NCBI GenBank assembly: GCA_002239065.1
Contig: MPNO01000009.1
Location: 1-64,000, forward strand
Direction: 5' to 3'
From: Defluviicoccus sp. bin129
GTDB lineage: Bacteria > Pseudomonadota > Alphaproteobacteria > MPNO01
Length of the DNA: 64,000 nt
The position numbers and the translations under genes were made by a program. The notes under the pieces were generated by a model, which was given only the letters and a program-made list of their open reading frames with translations, made no database searches and was not told the DNA's origin. Of this stretch, positions 57,206 to 64,000 are shown piece by piece (position 1 is the stretch's first letter; every line of letters begins with the position of its first letter).

Positions 57206-58738
57206 CTATTCGCGATGTTCGGGAAACGCGTCGAGCAACGGCCCGGGCCGGGCGCGCACCATGTCCGTCAGCGCGCGGCGCAGCCCGCGCCGCCCCGAAT
57301 CGTCGAACAGGTTGTCCATCTCGTCCGGGTCGTTGGCGAGGTCGTACATCTCGCCGGCGCCGGATTTGAGGTCGACGGTGAGCTTGGCGTCGCCCGTGCG
57401 GACGGTGCGGAGCTGCAGCTCCACCCCGGCCCGGCTCGGATGCAGGTTCCATTCGCTGTAGGCGACGTCGCGGCTCTCCCCGCCCTCGATCAGCGGCTTG
57501 AGCGACCGGCTCTGGATGTCGTCCGGGCATTCGATCCCGGCGTAGTCGTAGAACGTCGCCGCGAGGTCCACGGTCGAGACCGGGTCGGCGACGACGCGCC
57601 CGGCGGGGATGCCGGGCCCGCGCGCGATCAGCCCGACCCTGAGCAGCCCCTCATACGGCGTCGGCCCCTTGAGGTAGAGGCCGTGGTCGCCCAGCAATTC
57701 GCCATGGTCCGCGGTGAACACCGCGAGCGTGTCGTCCGCGAGTCCGAGCGCGTCGAGCCGGTCCAGGATGCGGCCGACGCCGTGGTCGATGAAGGCGATC
57801 TCGCCAAAATAATTGGCCGTCATCTCGGCCAGCTGGCGGTCGGTCTGCGGCGGGATCCGGCTGTACTCCCGGCGCAGGATGCGCGATCGCCCGGTGCGCG
57901 CCCGCGGCTCGTTCTCCAACGCCGCGCGGTGCCACCACGGCCGGCGGTCGAGGTCGCGCGCGTGGGTCGCGGAAATGTCCACCGCGTCGGCGCCGTGCAG
58001 CCGGCTCCAGGGCTCGGGGCAGTCGAACGGGTGGTGCGGGTCCGGGTAGGAGACCCAGAGGCAGAACGGCCTGTCGGGGTCGCGCCCGTCCAGGAAGGCG
58101 AGGCTGCGCTCGGTGACCCAGGTCGTGGAATGCCACAGCTCGGGCAGCCGCGAGAACCAGGTCTGCGCCGCCTCGGGCGGCGGCCCGGCATCCTCGGCCC
58201 ACAGCGCCCACGCCTCGCCGTCGCCGCCCCGGCTCCAGAACCAGCGCTCGAAATGCTGGCCGCGCGGCGGCTGCTCGCAGGGCAGCAGGTCGTGCCAGTG
58301 GCCGAGGATCATCAGCTCGACCTCGTCGAAGCCCATATAGGGGCCCGACCACCCGTCGGGAAAGCCGGCCGATTGCTCGCGGCTCTCCGGCGCGCCGTGG
58401 GGGGTCGCCGCCGGGTCCTCGCCGAAATGGCCCTTGCCGATGAACTTGCCGGCATAGCCCGCATCCGCCAGACGCCGCGCCCAGCCGCGCTCGGCTGTGC
58501 GCGCGTCGAGGTCCACGAAATTGTCGTACGCGCCGTGGGTCAGCGGCAGCATGCCGGTCAGGATCGAGGCGCGCGCCGGCTGGCATACCAGGTTGGGCGT
58601 GATCGCCGCCGAAAACCGGGTTCCCGCCGCCGCCATCCTGTCGAGCCAGGGCGTCCGGATCCGCCGCCCCTCGAAGCCGAAGCAGTCCCAGCGGTGCTGG
58701 TCCGAGGTGATGAGCAGGATGTTGGGCGGTCGCGGCAC
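57206..58738 (-). CDS. Formylglycine-dependent sulfatase, second
   Basis: 510 residues from GTG 58738. Formylglycine Cys52 in LVCQPARASILTG (C-x-P-x-R). Metal ligands are in ITSDQHRWD and TADHGELLGDH. No signal peptide. It belongs to the same broad family as the other sulfatase but is clearly distinct. First gene of the minus-strand unit with marR and the MBL gene, reading away from the MetE-like gene. Confidence 0.88.
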   Translation of the reverse strand: MPRPPNILLITSDQHRWDCFGFEGRRIRTPWLDRMAAAGTRFSAAITPNLVCQPARASILTGMLPLTHGAYDNFVDLDARTAERGWARRLADAGYAGKFIGKGHFGEDPAATPHGAPESREQSAGFPDGWSGPYMGFDEVELMILGHWHDLLPCEQPPRGQHFERWFWSRGGDGEAWALWAEDAGPPPEAAQTWFSRLPELWHSTTWVTERSLAFLDGRDPDRPFCLWVSYPDPHHPFDCPEPWSRLHGADAVDISATHARDLDRRPWWHRAALENEPRARTGRSRILRREYSRIPPQTDRQLAEMTANYFGEIAFIDHGVGRILDRLDALGLADDTLAVFTADHGELLGDHGLYLKGPTPYEGLLRVGLIARGPGIPAGRVVADPVSTVDLAATFYDYAGIECPDDIQSRSLKPLIEGGESRDVAYSEWNLHPSRAGVELQLRTVRTGDAKLTVDLKSGAGEMYDLANDPDEMDNLFDDSGRRGLRRALTDMVRARPGPLLDAFPEHRE

Positions 58739-58780
58739 GCAGGGGCTCCCCGATGGACCGGCGCAGGCTGCCGCAATTTA

Positions 58781-58794
58781 GTTGTCGCTGCAAC
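58781..58794. promoter_or_regulatory. Palindromic operator candidate in divergent promoter
   Basis: GTTGTCGCTGCAAC, preceded by the same ATTTA as the site at 55761. It lies 43 bases upstream of the second sulfatase and 91 bases upstream of the MetE-like gene, so one bound repressor could shut off both directions. Confidence 0.55.
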
Positions 58795-58884
58795 CAGACT
58801 GCCGCAACCTACCCGGGGGCTCCTTGCCGGGCCATGGCGTTTTCCGCAATATCGCGCCCCGTCGGACGAGCGAGGACCCCGGTC

Positions 58885-59934
58885 TTGAGCAAGCACGAAA
58901 TCCACCTCTGCGGCAGCATCCCCCTGGCGGATGCCGGGGAGGTCTTCGCCACCGTCTCCGACCGGCTGGGCGGCGCGGTGAAGCGCATCCCCGACGGCGA
59001 GACCGGCGAACGGCTCGCCTGGATCCGCTGGCAGGACCGCGTGTTCAGGGACCACCCCCAGCTCGAGCCCGTCGAATCGGAGGGGGATTACCGCAACCCC
59101 ACCGCGTTCGTCGGCGGCGGCAGCATCGCCCATACCACATGGTGGCGGATCGGGGACGGCGTCTCCCCCGACGCGCTGGAGATGCGTCCGCTCGGCTACG
59201 CCGCCTGCGCCATCGAGAGCTTCGCGACCTTCGAGGCGTTGCAGGGGGCGGGCAAGATTGCCCGCGACACAAGGTTCCTGATCGCCGTGCCGAGCCCGTT
59301 CAACGTGCTCAACTCGGCGATCGCGCCCGCCGACCGGATCCGCGTCGAGCCGTCCTACGTGGCGCGCATGTTGCGGGAGATCGACGAGGTCGCCCAGGCC
59401 CTGCCGCATGAGCGCATCGCCTGGCAGTGGGACAACGCGCACGACATGCAGGCCTTCGACGGCGCGCGGCAGAGCTACTTCCCCTTCCACAGGGACGGCA
59501 TAGCCGAACGCCTGGTCGCGTGCGGCGAAGCGATCCCGGCCGGCATCGAGATGGGCTACCATCTCTGCTACGGCTCGTTCGGCGGCAGGCATTTCGTCGA
59601 GCCGCGCGACATGGGCGCAATGGTCGACCTCGCCAACCGGCTCGCTTCGGGCGTCGAGCGGTCGATCGACTGGATCCACATGCCGGTGCCGGTCGAACGC
59701 GACGACGAGGCCTATTTCGAGCCCCTGCGGGACCTCGCGCTGAAGCCGGAGACGACGCTGTTCCTCGGCCTGATCCACGACACCGACGGCGTCGACGGGA
59801 CGCGGCGGCGGATGGCGACGGCCGACAGATTCGTCGCCGGCTACGGCATCGCCACCGAATGCGGCTTCGGCCGGCGGCCGGCGGAGACCGTCGGGCCGCT
59901 GCTCGACATCCACGCCGCGCTGGCCGGAGTCTGA
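58885..59934 (+). CDS. MetE/UROD-superfamily zinc protein of unknown function
   Basis: 349 residues from TTG 58885, chosen because GAGGA sits eight bases upstream and the family-like HLCGSIPL follows at once. It is a stand-alone TIM barrel resembling the C-terminal half of cobalamin-independent methionine synthase. The zinc ligands of that family appear conserved: His226 and Cys228 (YHLCYGSF) and Cys326 (ECGFGRR). Relatives transfer methyl groups to thiols or attach coenzyme M to epoxides. First gene of a plus-strand unit with a ThDP enzyme. Confidence 0.65.
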   Translation: MSKHEIHLCGSIPLADAGEVFATVSDRLGGAVKRIPDGETGERLAWIRWQDRVFRDHPQLEPVESEGDYRNPTAFVGGGSIAHTTWWRIGDGVSPDALEMRPLGYAACAIESFATFEALQGAGKIARDTRFLIAVPSPFNVLNSAIAPADRIRVEPSYVARMLREIDEVAQALPHERIAWQWDNAHDMQAFDGARQSYFPFHRDGIAERLVACGEAIPAGIEMGYHLCYGSFGGRHFVEPRDMGAMVDLANRLASGVERSIDWIHMPVPVERDDEAYFEPLRDLALKPETTLFLGLIHDTDGVDGTRRRMATADRFVAGYGIATECGFGRRPAETVGPLLDIHAALAGV

Positions 59935-59945
59935 AAGGAACCAGC

Positions 59946-61574
59946 TTGCCGAGACTGACCACCGGCGAGGCGATCGCCAAGTCCCTCGTCCTGCACGGCG
60001 TCGACACGGTGTTCGGGATACCCGGCGCCCACATGTACCACTTCACCGACGCGCTGGCGCGGGAGAGCAACCGCATCCGCTTCGTCACCACCCGCCACGA
60101 GCAGGGGGCGGGTCATATGGCGTTCGGCTACGCCAAGTCGACCGGAAACGTCGGGGTCTACACGGTCGTGCCCGGCCCCGGCGTGCTCAATTCGGCGTCC
60201 GCCCTCAGCGTCGCCTATGGCGCCAGCGCGCCGGTGCTGTGCGTCACCGGGAACGTGATGTCGCATTTGATCGGAAGGGGGCGCGGGCAGCTGCACGAGC
60301 TGCCCGACCAGCTTGCGACGCTGCGCGGCTTCACCGGCTATGCCGAGCGCATCGACCACCCGACCCAGGCGCCCCGCATCGTCGCCCGCGCGTTCCGGGA
60401 AATGCTCGCCGGCCGGGTCCGCCCGGCGGCCGTCGAGGCGCCGTGGGACGTGTTCGGCCAGGCCGCCGAAGTCGAGCTCGACATCGACCGCTCCCTGCCC
60501 GCCCCGCCGGCGCCCGACCCGGACGCGGTCACGGCGGCGGCGAAGCTGATCCGGGAGGCCCGCAACCCGCTGATCGTGGTCGGCGCGGGCGCCCAGCACG
60601 CCCCGGAGGAGGTCGCGGCGCTGGCCCGGCTGATCCAGGCGCCGGTCACCGCCTTCCGCAGCGGCAAGGGGGTGGTCGGCAATGACAGCCCCTACGGCCT
60701 GCTGTCTACCGCGGCCTGGGAGTACTGGCCCGAATGCGACCTGCTGATCGGCATCGGCAGCCGGCTGGAGCTGGTCCATTTCCGCTGGCGCTGGATGCCG
60801 GACGGCATCAGGACGATCCGCATCGACATCGATCCGACCGAGTTCGTCCGCGTCCGCCCCGATGTCGGGATGGTCACCGACGCCAGGCTCGGCACCGCCG
60901 CGCTGATCGCGGCGCTGGAGACCTCGATCGACCGGCGGGCGTCGCGCGCCGCAGAGTTCCTCGGCTACACGGCGGCGGCGGAGGCGGCGATCGAGGCGGT
61001 CCAGCCGCAGGTCGGCTTCCTCGGGGCGATCCGCGCCGCGCTGCCCCCCGACGGGCTGCTGGTCGAGGAGATCACCCAGGCCGGGTTCACCGCGCGCTTC
61101 GCCTTCCCGGTCTACCGCCCCCGGCAATACGTGACCTGCGGCTACCAGGAGAGCCTGGGCTTCGGGTTCCAGACCGCGGTCGGCGTCAAGATCGCCAATC
61201 CCGACAAATGCGTGGTCTCGATCACCGGGGATGGCGGCTTCATGTTCGGCATCCAGGAGCTCGCAACCGCGGTGCAGCACCGGGTCAACCTGGTGACGGT
61301 GGTGTTCAACAACAACGCGTTCGGCAACGTCCACCGCGACCAGACGACGGTGTTCGACGGCCGGCTGATCGGCGCCGAGCTGGTCAACCCCGATTTCGTC
61401 AGGGTCGCCGAGGGGTTCGGCGCGAAGGGGGTGCGGGCCTCGACCCCGGCGGCGCTGCGGACGGCGCTGGAGGAGGGGTTCCGGGAGGACGGGCCGGTGC
61501 TGATCGAGGTTCCCATCGAGACCGGCAGCGAGGCGTCGCCCTGGCCCTTCGCCCACCCCGAGCGGGAGAGCTAG
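59946..61574 (+). CDS. Thiamine-diphosphate enzyme, acetolactate synthase-like
   Basis: 542 residues from TTG 59946, with AAGGA upstream. Catalytic Glu52 lies in TTRHEQGAGHMA. The central domain follows (about 190-320). The ThDP-binding motif is GDGGFMF...VVFNNNAFGN. Matches the large-subunit group of acetolactate synthase, benzoylformate decarboxylase and oxalyl-CoA decarboxylase. No small regulatory subunit nearby, so a catabolic decarboxylase, lyase or synthase is likelier than branched-chain synthesis. Confidence 0.85.
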   Translation: MPRLTTGEAIAKSLVLHGVDTVFGIPGAHMYHFTDALARESNRIRFVTTRHEQGAGHMAFGYAKSTGNVGVYTVVPGPGVLNSASALSVAYGASAPVLCVTGNVMSHLIGRGRGQLHELPDQLATLRGFTGYAERIDHPTQAPRIVARAFREMLAGRVRPAAVEAPWDVFGQAAEVELDIDRSLPAPPAPDPDAVTAAAKLIREARNPLIVVGAGAQHAPEEVAALARLIQAPVTAFRSGKGVVGNDSPYGLLSTAAWEYWPECDLLIGIGSRLELVHFRWRWMPDGIRTIRIDIDPTEFVRVRPDVGMVTDARLGTAALIAALETSIDRRASRAAEFLGYTAAAEAAIEAVQPQVGFLGAIRAALPPDGLLVEEITQAGFTARFAFPVYRPRQYVTCGYQESLGFGFQTAVGVKIANPDKCVVSITGDGGFMFGIQELATAVQHRVNLVTVVFNNNAFGNVHRDQTTVFDGRLIGAELVNPDFVRVAEGFGAKGVRASTPAALRTALEEGFREDGPVLIEVPIETGSEASPWPFAHPERES

Positions 61575-61581
61575 GCCGGCC

Positions 61582-62223
61582 GTGAAATACTGGGCGCCGG
61601 TCCTGCTGGCGGTGTCGCTGGCCGCGCTGACCGCGCGCTCCGAACCGCTCGTCGTGGGACGGTTCTCCGCCGGCGACCTGGCGGGATGGCAAATGCGCGA
61701 GTTCGAGGGCGAGACCCGCTACCGGATCGTCGAGCTCGACGGGCAGCGCGTGCTCGAGGCGGACAGCGTGTCCTCGGCATCGAGCCTCTATTTCGAGCGC
61801 GAGATCGACCTCGCGGCGACCCCGGTGCTGGAATGGCGCTGGCGGATCGACAGGACCCTCGGGGTGAGCGACGAGCGGGTCAAGCAGGGCGACGATTTCG
61901 CCGCCCGGGTCTATGTCGTCGCGCCCGGCGAGGGGTGGTTCTCGCTGCCGATCGCGATCAGCTATGTCTGGGCCCGCGGGGCGCGCGTCGGCGATGCCTG
62001 GCCCAACCCCTTCACCGCCAAGGTGACGATGTTCGCCCTCGATTCCGGCGACCGGCACGCGGGGGCCTGGCGGACCCACAGACGCAATGTCCGCGCCGAC
62101 TTCAAGCGCCTGTTCGGCCGCGACGTGGACCGGCTGGAAGGGGTCGCGGTGATGACCGATTCTGACAATAGCGGGCGCCGCGCGCGCGCTTGGTACGGCG
62201 ACATCGTCTTTCGCCCCGAATAG
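61582..62223 (+). CDS. DUF3047 protein, exported
   Basis: 213 residues from GTG 61582, eight bases after the ThDP gene. Signal peptide to about residue 20, then VGRFSAGDLAGWQ, WRWRIDRTL and the C-terminal SDNSGRRARAWYGDIVF, all typical of DUF3047. Likely a periplasmic beta-sandwich protein; function unknown. Probably co-transcribed with the two genes before it, perhaps by read-through only. Confidence 0.8.
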   Translation: MKYWAPVLLAVSLAALTARSEPLVVGRFSAGDLAGWQMREFEGETRYRIVELDGQRVLEADSVSSASSLYFEREIDLAATPVLEWRWRIDRTLGVSDERVKQGDDFAARVYVVAPGEGWFSLPIAISYVWARGARVGDAWPNPFTAKVTMFALDSGDRHAGAWRTHRRNVRADFKRLFGRDVDRLEGVAVMTDSDNSGRRARAWYGDIVFRPE

Positions 62224-62238
62224 CCGCGTCCGCCGGCG

Positions 62239-62904
62239 TTACCCGCCCCCGGCCTCGCCCGCCGCCGCGTCGTCCAGCGCGGTCGCGCGGCGACAGGCAT
62301 CGCGCGTCTCCAGCCGCGACCAGTAGGCCTCGAATGCCGGGCGCTTCTCGATCAGTTCGAATTGCAGGCCCCAGAAGACATGCGATCCGACATAGACATC
62401 GGCGGCGGAGAAGTCCTTTCCGGCGACATGGCCCCCGCCCTCCACCGCCCGTTCCAGCGCCGCCATCACGGTCGGGAAATTGCCGTACCCCACCATCGCC
62501 TCCTTGTCCTCGGGCGGGGCCAGGCCGAAGGCGCGGTTGGTGATCGCCGCCTCCAGCGGGCCGGCGGCGAAGAACAGCCAGCGGTAATAGGCGCCGCGAT
62601 CCCCGGCCGGCGGCGCCAGCCCGGCATCCGGGAAGGCGTCGGCGAGATAGGCGCAGATCGCCGGAGCCTCGGTGACCACGGTCTCGCCATGGCGGATCGC
62701 CGGCACCTTGCCCATCGGGTTGATCGCCAGATACGATTCCGACTTCATCGCCGGCCCGTATTCGAGGATCTCGGTACGGTAGGAGACCCCCACCTCCTCC
62801 AGCATCCACCGCACGATCCGACCGCGCGACATCGGGTTGGTGTAGAAGATCAAATCCTGCGTAGGCGGTGGGTCACTATATGAAGTAGGTCGTTCTGCGC
62901 TCAT
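62239..62904 (-). CDS. Glutathione S-transferase family protein
   Basis: 221 residues. Thioredoxin-like N-terminal domain (LIFYTNPMSRGRIVRWMLEEVG, then INPMGKVPAI and the glutathione motif TEAPAICAYLAD), followed by the helical C-terminal domain with FSAADVYVG. Typical cytosolic GST length. Converges on the DUF3047 gene with a 15-base gap; a link to the sulfatase block is possible but not shown. Confidence 0.88.
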   Translation of the reverse strand: MSAERPTSYSDPPPTQDLIFYTNPMSRGRIVRWMLEEVGVSYRTEILEYGPAMKSESYLAINPMGKVPAIRHGETVVTEAPAICAYLADAFPDAGLAPPAGDRGAYYRWLFFAAGPLEAAITNRAFGLAPPEDKEAMVGYGNFPTVMAALERAVEGGGHVAGKDFSAADVYVGSHVFWGLQFELIEKRPAFEAYWSRLETRDACRRATALDDAAAGEAGGG

Positions 62905-63043
62905 TCCTCTGTCATTTTACTATGGGTTAGGGTGGAAAACCCTTGGATCTAGGCAATTGCGAGCATCCGACAGGGTGATCCATCGGTGCCATTCCGCTCT
63001 ATCGATAATATCAGCAATAGCGTAGGGGCTACTGGGCACCAAG

Positions 63044-63361
63044 ATGTTTTTCGAGCGGAAATTTGGCGAACATCGGCGACGCCTGGAGCCGCGTCGTGAG
63101 CCGGGGTCCGGTGGAGCGCCGCGCCGGCACGCGGTTGAGGCGACGGCGAGCGAGTGGGCCAGGATCCGGGAGCTCGCGGCGGAGGCGGGCATGGAGCTCT
63201 CGCGCTACATCGTGCACCGGGCGAGCCGGCCGGACCCGCTGCCGGCCGTCGTGCAGCGCCGCGCGGTGCGCGAGCTCCTGCTGCTTGCCAAGCTGGAAGA
63301 AAGGCGGATGGCTGACATGGGGCTGGAGGAGCGCTGGCTGTCAATCGGCTTTGAAGTTTGA
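63044..63361 (+). CDS. MobC-like small basic protein
   Basis: 105 residues. The segment TASEWARIRELAAEAGMELSRYIVHRA resembles the ribbon-helix-helix / MobC region of mobilisation proteins, followed by a charged helix ending LEERRMADMG. The first 30 residues are Arg/Gly rich and may be out of frame, because a second plus-strand frame begins MANIGDAW at 63063. Could be a fragment of a mobilisable element. Weak assignment. Confidence 0.4.
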   Translation: MFFERKFGEHRRRLEPRREPGSGGAPRRHAVEATASEWARIRELAAEAGMELSRYIVHRASRPDPLPAVVQRRAVRELLLLAKLEERRMADMGLEERWLSIGFEV

Positions 63362-63792
63362 CCCCCTATTGGAGTGGGCCCCTGGGGTCGGACAGCTTCA
63401 TGCGGCGGTTTTGACGCGTCGTGCGCTTCCCTGAGCCGCCCGTAGGCTGCGCTGCCGGCAAGCTTCCTGTTTTTCTTCGCCAGGTCGAACGCGGTATCTC
63501 TGTTAATGGTAACCTTCGGATCCGCCCCGTTGTTCAGCAGGACCATGAGGACGGCCGGGTTGCTGCTCCGCCAAGCCGCCAGATGCAGTGGTGTGGCGCC
63601 GATCTTGACTTTCGCGTTCGGATCGGCGCCGGCCTTCAACAATGCCAAAGCGACCGCCGGATCCCGGTTGAAAATTGCCGCCAAGTGCAGGGAGGTCGCG
63701 CCCTTCCCGGTTCTGGCGCCGGGTTTTGCGCCGCCCTCCAGCAGTTCCGCAACGATCGTCGGATCGCTGTTGTACCGGGCTGCGAAGTGCAA
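63205..63792 (-). pseudogene. Ankyrin-repeat protein, 5' truncated
   Basis: From TTG 63792 the frame gives about three ankyrin repeats (LHFAARYNSDPTIVAELLEGGA, TSLHLAAIFNRDPAVALALLKAGADPNA, TPLHLAAWRSSNPAVLMVLLNNGADP). A TGA lies two codons before, in the middle of a repeat, so the N-terminus is lost. After about residue 130 the frame runs antisense over the MobC-like gene and has no family character. Probably a decayed remnant. Confidence 0.55.
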
Positions 63793-63880
63793 GGGTAATC
63801 ATGTAAGGATCCGCGTTTCGTTGCCGCGTGAGCCCGCTCAACCCTGCAGAATTCCTTGATTCTTCGCTCCACCCGCGAAA

Positions 63881-63898
63881 ACGGGCGTGGACGCCCGT
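63881..63898. repeat. Short perfect hairpin near the window end
   Basis: ACGGGCG (63881-63887) and CGCCCGT (63892-63898) around the loop TGGA. No T-tract follows. The stretch from about 63800 to 64000 holds no other feature I can support. Confidence 0.4.
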
Positions 63899-64000
63899 CA
63901 TCGTGCCGGAACCGTTTGCGTTCAAACTCCAGACTGCGCTTGGCATTTCATCAGGTCGTGCTGCTTGATGTCGGCCCCGGCGGCACGATCACGGCTGTCG

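Overview
The window is GC-rich, tightly packed bacterial DNA of alphaproteobacterial type. The lineage is inferred from gene content, not from a marker gene: an aerobic (late cobalt insertion) cobalamin cluster with CobG, CobN, CobE, CobW and DUF1636, a CbtB protein, a TctABC-type transporter, and a serine-recombinase element like those of rhizobia. No tRNA, rRNA, CRISPR array or recognisable riboswitch was seen.

Layout. (1) 1-13,150 is an accessory region. It holds a partial DUF2236 oxygenase, small hypothetical genes, a periplasmic binding protein, a broken IS1595-type transposase, an intact large serine recombinase with companion genes (4,094-6,609), a second decayed recombinase copy (7,228-8,904) that cuts into a SLAM-like gene, a LysR regulator, and two tandem tyrosine recombinases behind nested palindromes. 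(2) 13,298-25,598 is uptake and catabolism: an EhuBCDA-like amino-acid/ectoine ABC transporter, a class IV aminotransferase, a Rieske oxygenase, a PuuE-like deacetylase, a DUF3500 protein and a polyamine-type ABC transporter. (3) 25,665-49,942 is an almost complete adenosylcobalamin pathway in several strand-switching, mostly overlapping operons. Two aconitase-family subunits, a carboxymuconolactone-decarboxylase-like protein and a deoxyribosyltransferase-like protein are mixed in. (4) 50,051-62,904 is a second catabolic block: two formylglycine sulfatases, a tripartite tricarboxylate transporter with two TctC proteins, a metallo-beta-lactamase protein, a MarR regulator, a MetE/UROD-like zinc protein, a ThDP enzyme, a DUF3047 protein and a glutathione transferase. 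(5) 63,044-64,000 is accessory debris with an ankyrin fragment.

How the genes work together. The cob genes supply every ring methylation and amidation step from uroporphyrinogen III to adenosylcobalamin, except that the cobaltochelatase partners CobS and CobT and the lower-ligand gene bluB are not in the window. CbiD appears to stand in for the missing CobF. In block 4, three copies of a palindrome of the form GTTG-N6-CAAC lie upstream of both tctC genes and in the divergent promoter between the second sulfatase and the MetE-like gene. With a marR gene in the same block, this suggests one regulon for import and breakdown of an unidentified sulfated carboxylate.
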